Assembly (NCBI GenBank): GCA_964457365.1
Contig: CAYWFP010000028.1
Coordinates: forward strand, 1-36,622
DNA: 36,622 nt
Source of the DNA: CAYWFP01 sp964457365
Lineage (GTDB): Bacteria; Planctomycetota; SZUA-567
Direction: 5' to 3'
Positions 17,401 through 24,745 of this stretch are shown piece by piece. The position numbers and the translations under genes are program-made. Positions within the stretch are counted from its first letter, which is position 1; each line of letters begins with the position of its first letter. Below the pieces are notes generated by a model. That model had not been told where the DNA came from. It saw only the letters and a list, made by a program, of their open reading frames with translations, and did no database searches.

Positions 17401-18008
17401 GCGCCGGCCCCGATCCGCTCACCTTCCCCGGCACGACCGGCGAGACCGTCGTCGACAACGGCAGCCTGGTCTGGATGAAGATGGCCCCCAACATCGACGA
17501 GCAGTTCAACGTCGCCTGCAATTACGCCATGTACACCCTCTTCGGCCCGATCCGCGGCCCGGTCGATTTCCTCGCCACCATCCCCAACAACCCCGGCGCC
17601 CCCGCGCCCAACTGGGAGACCTTCTTCAACACCTATACCGAGGTGGAGGACATCCACTATCGCCATATCGACGACGGCGGCGCCGTCCTGACCCTGGGCG
17701 ACCCGACCCGGTCGCCGGCCGCGCCCTACGACCAGCCGCCGTTCGATCCGTACCTCAACGACATCGGTCACGTGAAGACCGACAGTGACGGCCAGAACAT
17801 CGGCGTCGCCAGCGTCACCGGCCGCCTCTACGTGCCGGTCGAGCGCAGCCGCTTCTTCCGCATCTGGTCCAAAGGCGTGCTCTACCGGCCCTACAAGGGC
17901 GACAAGGCCGCCACCGCGCTGCTGGAAACGGTCTTCTACCTGCACCCGACCGACAGCGGCAAGCACAAGATCCTCTTCCAGCGCTGGAACGGGGACCAGT
18001 GGCCGTAG
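14487..18008 (+). CDS. Giant GspK/PilX-like protein with repeated beta modules
   Basis: 1173 aa. The N-terminus has a basic leader ending HERG and then SALVVTVAILMALMLIATVM (residues ~16-35), typical of PilX/GspK proteins, in which the +5 Glu is absent. GspK, the capping tip subunit of the pseudopilus, is normally ~300-330 aa. Three segments share one pattern, Trp-x-Pro-Asn-Thr/Ser-Tyr then Gly-Asp/Glu: WEPNSYYEVGEMM near 480, WTPNTYFERGDIMF near 771, and a variant EYHVGSCFRATNGNWYVC near 945; the last two continue into GTTGNFPPP or PGTTGETVVDNGSLVW. Similar Tyr-x2-Gly-Asp...Gly-Thr-x-Gly...Asp-Gly-x-x-Trp units occur in phage and surface proteins and often bind carbohydrate. Last gene of the run, followed by a terminator. 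Likely a surface tip or adhesin; function inferred. Confidence 0.75.
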   Translation: MHANPSRHDARHERGSALVVTVAILMALMLIATVMIHMVSMRRESAMQYGLRETAELAALSGQQHAVTVLQTLPAGPTTLDQKWIKEFTIYPAVPDVAGALHDDPSTPQFDERDHLTFDYEKHATSLITDRASWRSGFPVVPGFSFLPPEDDISRCLPLGDVDIFTSQVARAHAHRRTGDTTYYDEWYLNVHGNVPRKYWYVNVHYGPGHYAYTNSSPPSFSNQSNWVTSGDPIQAEAVLRQDGDMFNYRNNESFMRSEWDAHETEIKNGAYKHNWTENHEHSFPCVFQAAGRDSGSPLFGLRQQEYGRTMAGPRYPFFDCSYYDESFGYAEPAKAHFLSKYAVAIQDMTGVICTNIRADDGSGVAGGITIEKLDNFREGLKGVLAASGMGCTSVAPFEFDVSYVSMAPPYAYARDGGSRNPRYWHVIEGYKRCEDDTTIDRFVRGFAHNWEDIHSQHLSFWQSRSPMTDYGDPRQWRQWEPNSYYEVGEMMRDNNHSRALEMQCTTYKVTSAGTTSANHTGRRWAHTRGHRFPYNDRTDGAQFVYENYMTKAEVSPGMFSFAAANFTSFGRPWHPWFTPWGTWKTPITPLPDTVGPVLTLEENTVPVRINVITAPARLVEAMILALPHQKQNNLFDLANVSPDKLPLNGSGNPGGDDRHDGDSGNPAGILVEGWNARYDYDRDYDTDGEFDDPDDIVIGAGGAGNALFVGSASPYLCPVPAKQFRNKRVTGDIEDAWEILFDPVPCCTEEPADTYDTGVLPLSGRLAFETRPWTPNTYFERGDIMFPQTTGTHNIASNSNLNFLVVNPSDFSYFVCAQSGTTGNFPPPDAGNQNGNTWDGVSETADITDGGVVWRKIMYRTDPADPTAQPLGRRDSINGSNHWTDLWWDIAWTLMEAVSYARENPAEFSGATEVAATNLLIDKWISFLNTGNIRSAPTAGDEYHVGSCFRATNGNWYVCIADGNPNGGHPSAGPDPLTFPGTTGETVVDNGSLVWMKMAPNIDEQFNVACNYAMYTLFGPIRGPVDFLATIPNNPGAPAPNWETFFNTYTEVEDIHYRHIDDGGAVLTLGDPTRSPAAPYDQPPFDPYLNDIGHVKTDSDGQNIGVASVTGRLYVPVERSRFFRIWSKGVLYRPYKGDKAATALLETVFYLHPTDSGKHKILFQRWNGDQWP

Positions 18009-18033
18009 CGCCGCTTTTCTCGCCGCGCCTCTC

Positions 18034-18066
18034 GGGGCCGTCCGCGACACGGACGGCCCCGCTTTC
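18034..18066 (+). terminator. Terminator of the pseudopilin operon
   Basis: Perfect 11-bp stem GGGGCCGTCCG (18034-18044) and CGGACGGCCCC (18050-18060), loop CGACA, followed by GCTTTC. The T-run is short, but the stem is very strong and lies 25 bases after the stop. Confidence 0.8.
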
Positions 18067-18075
18067 GTGACGCCC

Positions 18076-18104
18076 TTGCGGTCGCTCCGGCGATGCGGTA
18101 TACT
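18076..18104 (+). promoter_or_regulatory. Promoter of the small membrane protein gene
   Basis: TTGCGG at 18076-18081 and TATACT at 18099-18104 with an optimal 17-base spacer, located between the preceding terminator and the ATG at 18154. Confidence 0.6.
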
Positions 18105-18153
18105 CGGCCTATTCCCGTAGACGTTCTCGTTCGCCCTTTGCCCGGAGCTCCAC

Positions 18154-18681
18154 ATGGCCAAACGCTATGCATCGAAGTCGCGCGGCGGCGGGTCGCGCAA
18201 ACCGCTTCTTCTCGGCATCCTGATCGCCGGCGTCCTGCTCTTCTTTCTCCTGCGCTGGCTCTTCGGCGGCAGCCCGTCCGCCGGCGTGGAACCGACCTTC
18301 CCCTACGCCTACATGAATCCGCAGACGCGCGCGCTGGTGGTGATCCGCCACCCCTGGCCCGGAGCCGACCCGCTTACCGTGGAAGACGAGGAGAGCGGCG
18401 CGACGCTGTATCAGGCCTATATCTGCCTCAGCGACCAGTGCCCGGTTTACAAGAAGACGGGCAAGCGCTACCTCTTCGCGCGCACGCCCGAGACGCTCGT
18501 CGACGACAAGCCCGTCTGCCCGCGCTGCAAGGAGGGCGACGTCCGCCGGGCCCAGCGCGACGCCGTGCGCTACCACACGCCGGAAGGCGTCGAGCTGACG
18601 CTCAAGCACGCGCGCGAACCGTCGCTGCTGGAGAAGAAACTCGCCAGGATGAAACAGGCTGCCGCGCCCGGCGGGGAGTAG
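18154..18681 (+). CDS. Small single-pass membrane protein with two cysteine pairs
   Basis: 175 aa, not recognised. A basic N-terminus (MAKRYASKSRGGGSRK) is followed by one membrane helix at about 18-37, orienting the rest outside the cytoplasm. The soluble part has Cys91-x4-Cys96 (ICLSDQCPVYK) and Cys122-x2-Cys125 (VCPRCKEGDV), which could form a zinc ribbon or disulfides. The C-terminus is charged and helical. Own promoter upstream and strong terminator downstream, so it is monocistronic. It stands next to, but is not part of, the pseudopilin run; a link to secretion is possible but not shown. Confidence 0.7.
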   Translation: MAKRYASKSRGGGSRKPLLLGILIAGVLLFFLLRWLFGGSPSAGVEPTFPYAYMNPQTRALVVIRHPWPGADPLTVEDEESGATLYQAYICLSDQCPVYKKTGKRYLFARTPETLVDDKPVCPRCKEGDVRRAQRDAVRYHTPEGVELTLKHAREPSLLEKKLARMKQAAAPGGE

Positions 18682-18700
18682 GCGCCGCCGCGAAACGAAC

Positions 18701-18735
18701 CGCGCCCGGCCGTGAAGACCGGGCGCGTTTTTTTT
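18701..18735. terminator. Strong terminator, probably bidirectional
   Basis: Perfect 9-bp stem CGCGCCCGG (18701-18709) with CCGGGCGCG (18719-18727), then eight Ts at 18728-18735. On the minus strand the same stem is followed by GTTCGTTT, so it can also end the large operon arriving from the right. Confidence 0.9.
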
Positions 18736-18749
18736 CATGACGCGCGAGC

Positions 18750-20195
18750 TCAGACGAAGAGCGACTCGTCGTCGAAACCGCGCGTCCAGCGCTGCGTCGG
18801 CACCGCGTCGGCGGTATGGACGTACCAGTCGAGCATGCGCTCCAGAAGTTGCGTCCGCACCGCCGCGTAGGCCGGATCGTCGTAGACGTTGCGCAACTCC
18901 TGCGGATCGTTCTCCAGGTCGTACAGCTCGTGCACGCCCGCCGTGCGCCGGACCAGCTTGTGCGTCCTGGTGCGGATCATCGTCGCGCGGCAGACCGACT
19001 CGGGATGCTCCTGCTGCTGCCGCCCCTTGGGATAATAGATCCCCTTCGGATTGTCGCCGATATCCTGCTGCCTGCCCGGGGTACCCTCGAAACACTGCGG
19101 CTCGTGCGGGTCGTACCCGCCTTCGGCATAGACCGCCCGTTCCGGGTCGCCCGGCGCGCCCGCGAGCTGTGGCGTCAGGTCGACGCCGAACTGGGTGTGC
19201 TGCAGTTCGATCCCCGCCTGCGCCAGCGTCGTCGGCACGATGTCCTGGCACTCGACCGGTTCGGCGACCACGTGGCCGGCCTGGCACCCGGGCGCGCGGA
19301 TGATCATCGGGATGCGCGTCAGGCAGTCGTCGAGCCCCGAGGGCCACTTCTCCACCAGCCCGTAGTCGCCGGCCCAGTCGCCGTGGTCGCTGAAGAAGTA
19401 GACCGCCGTCTCCTCGGCGAGTCCGGTTTCGTCCAATGCGTCCAGCAGGCGGCCGAAGTTGTGGTCGACGTAGCTGATCATCCCCAGGTAGACGGCCATG
19501 ATCTTCCGCAGCACCCCCTCCTCGGTCTTGTCCAGGTCGCGGTACTGCCGGATCAGGCGGAAGTAGTCGGGCTTGTTCGCCAGTTCCGCCGGCCGCAGCG
19601 GCGGCAGGTCGTCGGGGTCGTACATGCTGTACCACGGCTCCGGGCAGGTGTACGGGCAATGGGGAAAACCGAACGCGAGGAAGGCCATGAACGGCGGATC
19701 GTCGGGGTTGCGCCGCTTCAGCAGTTCGATCACGCGGTCCATGTAATGCCAGTCGTGGTTGTGATCGTCCATCGCGCCGAAGAGAAAGCTCTGGTACCCC
19801 GGCTGGCCGAACTCGAAGAGCGCGGGCTTCTCGTGCGTGCCGCCGTGGGGCCAGTAGAGCTGCGTGATCGAGTCGGCGACCGAGTCGGGCGCGAGCATGT
19901 CGTTCTTGCCGTAGAAGTGCACCTCGTACCCGTTGCGCTTGAGGTACTTCAGCGTGTTCGGCTCGTCCGGCTGGAGCGTATGCCACAGCGTCCGGTGGCC
20001 GCGGACGTGCGGGTACCACCCGGTCATGAAGCTGCAGCGGCTGGGCGTGCAGACGGTGTGCTGGACGTGGCACTGGTCGAAGCGCACCCCCTCGGCGGCG
20101 AGGCGGTCGAAGTTCGGCGTCTTCGCCAGCGGATGCCCGTAGCAGCCCAGCAGGTCCGCGCGCATCTCGTCGGGGTTGAAGTAGATGAAGTTCAT
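18750..20195 (-). CDS. Formylglycine-dependent sulfatase, last gene of the operon
   Basis: 481-aa type I (S1) sulfatase without signal peptide, so cytoplasmic. It hydrolyses sulfate esters of sugars or related compounds. Seen: N-terminal metal motif FNPDEMRAD with LGCYG, the sulfatase signature CTPSRCSFMTG with Cys49 to be converted to formylglycine by a maturase (Cys type; no maturase is in the window), GKNDM, FPHCPY, and SDHGDWAGDYGLVEK with metal-binding Asp-His; the C-terminus has LYDLENDPQELRN, common in this family. Start ATG 20195 has GAAAGGA upstream. It lies 22 bp after the phosphoesterase-PQQ gene. Substrate cannot be read; the three sulfatases of the operon differ strongly, suggesting different sulfate positions. 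Confidence 0.92.
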   Translation of the reverse strand: MNFIYFNPDEMRADLLGCYGHPLAKTPNFDRLAAEGVRFDQCHVQHTVCTPSRCSFMTGWYPHVRGHRTLWHTLQPDEPNTLKYLKRNGYEVHFYGKNDMLAPDSVADSITQLYWPHGGTHEKPALFEFGQPGYQSFLFGAMDDHNHDWHYMDRVIELLKRRNPDDPPFMAFLAFGFPHCPYTCPEPWYSMYDPDDLPPLRPAELANKPDYFRLIRQYRDLDKTEEGVLRKIMAVYLGMISYVDHNFGRLLDALDETGLAEETAVYFFSDHGDWAGDYGLVEKWPSGLDDCLTRIPMIIRAPGCQAGHVVAEPVECQDIVPTTLAQAGIELQHTQFGVDLTPQLAGAPGDPERAVYAEGGYDPHEPQCFEGTPGRQQDIGDNPKGIYYPKGRQQQEHPESVCRATMIRTRTHKLVRRTAGVHELYDLENDPQELRNVYDDPAYAAVRTQLLERMLDWYVHTADAVPTQRWTRGFDDESLFV

Positions 20196-20217
20196 CGTCG
20201 TCCTTTCTCGCAGAGGC

Positions 20218-22281
20218 CTACCACGCGAAGGCGTAGAGGTTGCCGTCGTAGTCGCCGAAGAAGAGCGTGTTCCCGCTCACGCTCGGCGCGGTCAGGATCG
20301 GCGCGCCGACCGAGACGCGCCACAGCTCCGCGCCGTTCTCCGCGTTCAGGCAGCGGCAGTGCCCGCCGGTGTCGCAGACCAGGAGCTTCTCGCCGGCGAT
20401 CAGCGGGGCGCTGTAATTGCCGGCCGGCATTTTCCCGTCCTTCCCCACCTCCCACCAGCCGATACCGCCGGCGAAATGCAGGCGCGCGGGCTCGTGCGGC
20501 ACGCTCCAGAGCACCTTCCCTTCGGCGTTCGGGTCGTGGCAGACGATGTTCTGGTGATAGCTGACGAATGCCTTGTCGGCGGCGACCGCGGGCGTGGTCG
20601 AGCCGGACTCGTTCTCGGCGAAGAAACGCGCCTCTTGCAGGTTATCCGGCGAGAACGCCAGCAGGCCCGTGCCGACGGTCAGCAGCAGATCCTGCCAGCG
20701 CACCGGCGAGGACTGGCGCTGGCCGGGGAAATTGGTGTACCGCGCGTGCGCGATCTCGAGATTGCCGCCGTCGGCCTTGTCGAAGGCCTGCAGGATGCTC
20801 TGGTGGTCCTGGTGGCTGGCGTTGAAGGTGCGCTGGTGATACACGCGCTCGCCGAGTATCAGTGGCGAGGCGTGGCCGGGGCAGAAGTAGCTGCACGCGC
20901 GGTCGCTGGCGAGCTTGCGCCAGACGAGCTTGCCCGTCGGCGCGTGCAGGGCGTACACCTGCCAGTTCGCCCCGAGATGCAGCGTCTCGCCGTCGAGCAC
21001 CGGTTCGCACGCGATGGGGTAGTTCTCCTCGTTGTTCCACGACCACGCCACGCTGCCGTCGTCGAGGTTGAGCGCGTAGACGGTGCCGGCGGTGGTCCCG
21101 CAGAATCCGAGGCTTTCGTGCAGCAGCACGCCCCCTTCGACGCTGGCGTCGACTTCGCGCGTCCACAAGGCCTTTCCGTCCTCGGCGCCGAAGGCACGCA
21201 CCAGGCACTCCTCGAACCTGCCGCCCGACTTGGTGCCGACGATCACCTTGCCCCCGAGCAAGTTCGGGCAGCCGACCGAGAGCGAACCCGGCAACGTCGC
21301 CCGCCACGCCAGCGCCGGCGCGTGATCCGGCAGCGCGCTCTGGCACGAACGGTCGCCCCCGGGGCCGCGCAGGTTCGTCCAATTGCCTTCGGGCTTGGCC
21401 TGCGCGCCTTCGGCGTAGGGTGCCGGATCGGGATAGGCGGGTATGTGGATCGTATGCGGGACGAACTCGCAGTCGGCGGTGCCGTCGTCGCGGCAGGTGA
21501 CGATATTGTACGTCAGCGGCGCGCTGTCGAAGCCGGCGCCCTCGCCGACGACGGTGTAGTACGGCACGCCCATGTAGCGGCTGAGATAGTTGTTCTGCAC
21601 GTGGCCGAAGAGGTGCATCCGCACGTTGTGATGGCGCAGCAGGTGCAGCAGCGTCTCGCCGCCGTAGAGGTGCGAGGTGCCGATGGGGTTGGCGTGCATC
21701 ATGTAGATCAGCGGCATCTGGCGCGGGATCTCCAGCAGCAGCTTCTCGATCCGCTCGAGATTCTCCTGGCTGAGGCGGTAGTAGCTGTTGCCGTGCTCGT
21801 AGGCGGCGTAGTACTCGTCGATGATCAGGAACGCCCAGCCCTTGTGCTCAAACCAGTACGTCCCCGCGCCGCAGACGTCCTCGTAGGCCTCGTCGGGCGT
21901 CAACTCGGCGTGGCGGATGTTCATGTCGTGGTTGCCGCGCACCGGGTAGAACGGCACGCCCGTCTCCTTCGCGGCCTTGTCCATCAGCCCCATCCAGTAG
22001 CTCAGCCTTTCGTGCGTGGCCCCGCCGGTGATGAGGTCTCCGGTGTTGACCGCGAAGTCGACGTCGTGCGCGCAGCATTCCTGGTAGAACTTCAGCAGCA
22101 CCTCGTCGTACTCGGGGTTGGGAAAACGATGCCCGGGGGGGATGTTGTACCCGGCCCTGTTGATCACGTGGTCCTTGCTGCAGCCGGTCTCGAGCTCGCG
22201 GTTGAGGTACTTCTCGCGCGCCTCGCCGGTCGGCGGGCCGTAGGTGTGCGTGTCGGTCATCTGGACGAAGCGGAACGTCAT
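20218..22281 (-). CDS. Fusion of calcineurin-like phosphoesterase and PQQ-type beta-propeller
   Basis: 687 aa, two domains. Residues ~1-290 are a metallophosphoesterase: TDTH (Asp10, His12), NTGDLITGG (Asp82), RGNHDMN (Asn117, His118), MMHAN (His196) and GHVQNN where the usual final His of GHxH is Gln229. Residues ~330-687 are a propeller built of PQQ/YVTN-type blades: repeats such as VRAFGAEDGKALWTREV, VYALNLDDGSVAWSW, VYALHAPTGKLVWRK, CLNAENGAELWRVSV and a closing GDYDGNLYAFAW. No signal peptide is visible, unlike most PQQ-repeat proteins. ATG 22281, with GAAAGGA upstream, is chosen; the frame stays open to 23130 only as a shadow of the next sulfatase. It may act on a phosphorylated intermediate or nucleotide, with the propeller as a scaffold; function unknown. 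Confidence 0.88.
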   Translation of the reverse strand: MTFRFVQMTDTHTYGPPTGEAREKYLNRELETGCSKDHVINRAGYNIPPGHRFPNPEYDEVLLKFYQECCAHDVDFAVNTGDLITGGATHERLSYWMGLMDKAAKETGVPFYPVRGNHDMNIRHAELTPDEAYEDVCGAGTYWFEHKGWAFLIIDEYYAAYEHGNSYYRLSQENLERIEKLLLEIPRQMPLIYMMHANPIGTSHLYGGETLLHLLRHHNVRMHLFGHVQNNYLSRYMGVPYYTVVGEGAGFDSAPLTYNIVTCRDDGTADCEFVPHTIHIPAYPDPAPYAEGAQAKPEGNWTNLRGPGGDRSCQSALPDHAPALAWRATLPGSLSVGCPNLLGGKVIVGTKSGGRFEECLVRAFGAEDGKALWTREVDASVEGGVLLHESLGFCGTTAGTVYALNLDDGSVAWSWNNEENYPIACEPVLDGETLHLGANWQVYALHAPTGKLVWRKLASDRACSYFCPGHASPLILGERVYHQRTFNASHQDHQSILQAFDKADGGNLEIAHARYTNFPGQRQSSPVRWQDLLLTVGTGLLAFSPDNLQEARFFAENESGSTTPAVAADKAFVSYHQNIVCHDPNAEGKVLWSVPHEPARLHFAGGIGWWEVGKDGKMPAGNYSAPLIAGEKLLVCDTGGHCRCLNAENGAELWRVSVGAPILTAPSVSGNTLFFGDYDGNLYAFAW

Positions 22282-22313
22282 GACTCGTATCCTTTCGATC
22301 CTCGGGTGTCGGG

Positions 22314-23810
22314 TCACGCCCAGGAGTAGCGGCGCGTGTCGAAGCGGTCGGTGTAGGCCAGCCGCTCGGCCAACCGGCTCAGCAGTTCGCACTTGATCTC
22401 GCCGCAGGCCGGGTCGTCCCAGCGGTTGTTCAATTCCCGCGGGTCCGCGCGCAGGTTGACCAGCAAGCCGTCGTCGAAGCCGGCCCAGACGACGAGCTTC
22501 CAGTCGCCCAGGACCAGCCCGCGCTGGCGGCAGATCGGCCGGTCCTCGTGGCAGTCCTCGTCGTACTCGAGCAGCACCGGCTCCTCGGCCAACGCCGCGC
22601 CGTCGAAGTATTGGCGCAGCGAGCGGCCCGGCAATCCCGGCCGCGTCTCCGGGGCGCCGTGGCCGCGCATGTCCCACCAGCGCCCCGCCAGCCCGGCGTA
22701 GTCGGCCACCGTCGGCGCCAGGTCCAGCAGGCTCACCGGGGTCTCTTCCTTCACGCCCTTGCGCTCCGATCCGGGCACGCGCCAGACGAAGGGGATGCGC
22801 ACCAGCTCCTCCCACGGCCAGCCGCCCTTGTGCAGCAAATCGTGCCCGCCGAGGTACTCGCCGTGATCGGCGATCAGCGCCACGACGGTGTTCTCGGCCA
22901 GTCCCGCCTTCTCGAGCGCGGCCAGTACGCGGCCGACGTTGTCGTCGACGTGGGTGATCATGCCGTAGGTCTGCGCGATGATCTCCCGGAGCTCCGCCTC
23001 GTCGGGATTGACGTTGAGGTGATTGCCGCCCCGGTTCGCCTGCATGAAGCGCGTGTGGTCGGTCCGCTCGAACGCCGTCGGCGGCAGCGCCACCTCGTCG
23101 GGATCGTACATCTCGCTGTAGGGCTTGCACGCGGCGAAGGGATGATGCGGATCCGGGAACGAGCAGAAGAGGAAGAACGGATCGTCCCCTTGCAGCGCGT
23201 CGATGGTCCGGTCGGCGATCCAGTTATTGTAATGCGCCTCCGGCGGCATGTCGATGCGGAAGCACTCGTTCCCCGCGCGGCGGTACGCGTGCTCCGGCTT
23301 CAGCTTATCGCGCAGGCCCGGGTGCTCGCGCTCGAGCCAGCGTTCGTAGTCGCCGAAGACGTAGTTGACGTGCCCGCCGCAGAAGTCGACGCGCCGGTAG
23401 CCGTAGTACGGCGAGGGCAGCGCCTCGATCGCGCCGCTGCGCCAGCCCGCGCCAGATTCCCACGAGCTGAAGTCCGCCGCCGCGCGGCCGCCGGTGGGCT
23501 GGAGGTGCATCTTGCCGACCGCATGCGTACGGTAGCCGCTCTCCAGCAACGCCTGCGTCACCGTCGGCACGGTCTCGGGCAGCAGGCAGCCGTTGGTCAG
23601 CAGACCGTGCTGGCGCGGGGTGACGCCGGTGACCATGGTCGCGCGCGATGGCATGCAGACGGGATTGTTGCAGTAGCCGCGGGCGAAAGTCACGCCGCCG
23701 CCGGCCAGCGCGTCGATGTTGGGCGTGCGCACCTGCCGATGGCCGTTGCAACCGAGGCAGTACGACTGCATCTGGTCGACGCAGAAAATCAGGAAGTTCG
23801 GTCGCGTCAT
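22314..23810 (-). CDS. Formylglycine-dependent sulfatase (second)
   Basis: 498-aa S1 sulfatase, no signal peptide. Seen: NFLIFCVDQMQS metal motif, CMPSRATMVTG with Cys52 as the formylglycine precursor, VGKMHLQPTGG, FPDPHHPF, and ADHGEYLGGHDLLHKG where the second metal Asp-His pair lies. The C-terminus KLVVWAGFDDGLLVNLRADPRELNN is the usual closing sheet. ATG 23810 follows the GH130 stop by 11 bp with GGGGG as the only nearby purine-rich sequence. About 32 bp before the phosphoesterase gene. The substrate is expected to be a sulfated sugar processed together with the GH130 enzyme. Confidence 0.92.
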   Translation of the reverse strand: MTRPNFLIFCVDQMQSYCLGCNGHRQVRTPNIDALAGGGVTFARGYCNNPVCMPSRATMVTGVTPRQHGLLTNGCLLPETVPTVTQALLESGYRTHAVGKMHLQPTGGRAAADFSSWESGAGWRSGAIEALPSPYYGYRRVDFCGGHVNYVFGDYERWLEREHPGLRDKLKPEHAYRRAGNECFRIDMPPEAHYNNWIADRTIDALQGDDPFFLFCSFPDPHHPFAACKPYSEMYDPDEVALPPTAFERTDHTRFMQANRGGNHLNVNPDEAELREIIAQTYGMITHVDDNVGRVLAALEKAGLAENTVVALIADHGEYLGGHDLLHKGGWPWEELVRIPFVWRVPGSERKGVKEETPVSLLDLAPTVADYAGLAGRWWDMRGHGAPETRPGLPGRSLRQYFDGAALAEEPVLLEYDEDCHEDRPICRQRGLVLGDWKLVVWAGFDDGLLVNLRADPRELNNRWDDPACGEIKCELLSRLAERLAYTDRFDTRRYSWA

Positions 23811-23821
23811 GGCGCCCCCGT

Positions 23822-24745
23822 TCAGCCGTAGCGTTCGCAGAAGTCCAGCAGCTCGTCGACGGTGGTCGTCGCCAGCGCCACGCACTGGTCCGCGCCGCCG
23901 TAGTAGACGCCGAGGCGGCCGTCGGGGTACTCGACCGCGCCGCTGGTGAAGACGACGTTGGGCACCTGGCCGCGGCACTCGTAGTCGCGCACCGGCGCGA
24001 GGATGAACTTCCGCGGCGCCTTCAGAACCTTGGCCGGGTTCTCCAGGTCCAGCAGCGCCACGCCGAGGTAATAGTTCCCCGCCGGGGGCGGATGGCTGAC
24101 GGCATGGTAGACCTTCAGCCAGCCCTTGGGCGTCTTGATCGGCACCATGCCCGCGCCGTTCTTGGCGAAGTTCCAGCTCGTCTCGGGGATGCGCAGGGGT
24201 TGCGGCTCGCCCCAGTGGATCAGGTCCGGCGAATAATTGATCCACATCACGCTCGCCTGCCCGTCGGGGCGTTCGAAGCGACAGTAGCGCCCGCCGATCT
24301 TCTCGGGAAACAGCAGCGCGTTGCGGTTGCTCGGGACGCTGATGCCGCCGATGGGCTCGAAGCGGACGAAGTCGGTCGTGCGCGCCAGCGCCACGGTGCT
24401 GCCCAGGCCGACGACCCAGGAGCAGTGGTAGCAGTAGTACGCGTCGGCCATCTTCGTGATGCGCATGTCGAAGCGGACGACGCCCAGGTCGCGCTCCACC
24501 TCGCGCAGCGGATACTCTATCTCCCGCGCATCGACGGTGAAACGAACGCCGTCGTCGCTGCGGGCGACGTGGAAGTGGCTGCGCCGCTCGTAGTCCTCGA
24601 CGCGCAGGACCAGCAGCGGCTTGCCTTCGAAGAGCGTCGCCCCGGCGTTGAAGACCGCCGAGGCCTCCATCGGCATGTCGTGCGCGCTCAGGATCGGGTT
24701 GCCCTCGTATCGCTTCAGCGGGGACGGGTCGTTCGCCTGACTCAT
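23822..24745 (-). CDS. Glycoside hydrolase family 130 enzyme
   Basis: 307-aa five-bladed propeller enzyme of GH130, which contains mannoside phosphorylases (beta-1,4 or beta-1,2 linked) and beta-1,2-mannosidases. Seen: YEGNPIL at the N-terminus, AVFNAGATLF, RFDMRITKM (Asp93 is the predicted catalytic acid), NALLFPEKIGGRYCRFERP, KNGAGMVPIKTPKGWLKVYH, GVALLDLENPAKVL, PNVVFTSGA and VYYGGADQCVALA. FERP replaces the more common HRP. Cytoplasmic. Two consecutive ATGs occur; 24745 is chosen because AGGAGGG is too close to 24748, and this gives a TGATG overlap with the upstream sulfatase stop. Phosphorylase versus hydrolase cannot be decided by eye. Its presence makes a mannose-containing substrate for the operon plausible. 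Confidence 0.9.
   Translation of the reverse strand: MSQANDPSPLKRYEGNPILSAHDMPMEASAVFNAGATLFEGKPLLVLRVEDYERRSHFHVARSDDGVRFTVDAREIEYPLREVERDLGVVRFDMRITKMADAYYCYHCSWVVGLGSTVALARTTDFVRFEPIGGISVPSNRNALLFPEKIGGRYCRFERPDGQASVMWINYSPDLIHWGEPQPLRIPETSWNFAKNGAGMVPIKTPKGWLKVYHAVSHPPPAGNYYLGVALLDLENPAKVLKAPRKFILAPVRDYECRGQVPNVVFTSGAVEYPDGRLGVYYGGADQCVALATTTVDELLDFCERYG

Noticed and set aside
14637..18161. 1174-aa open frame on the minus strand opposite the giant PilX/GspK-like gene
   Set aside because: Composition is Val/Ala/Gly/Arg shadow translation of high-GC coding sequence; the plus strand has a prepilin signal, ribosome-binding site and terminator.
22282..23130. Extension of the phosphoesterase-PQQ frame to 970 aa
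   Set aside because: Residues before MTFRFVQMTD are shadow translation of the upstream sulfatase, which has its own start and stop; ATG 22281 has a ribosome-binding site.
20185..23831. Long plus-strand open frames opposite the phosphoesterase and sulfatase genes
   Set aside because: Antisense shadows of well-supported genes with catalytic motifs; rich in Val, Ala, Arg, with no recognisable domain.
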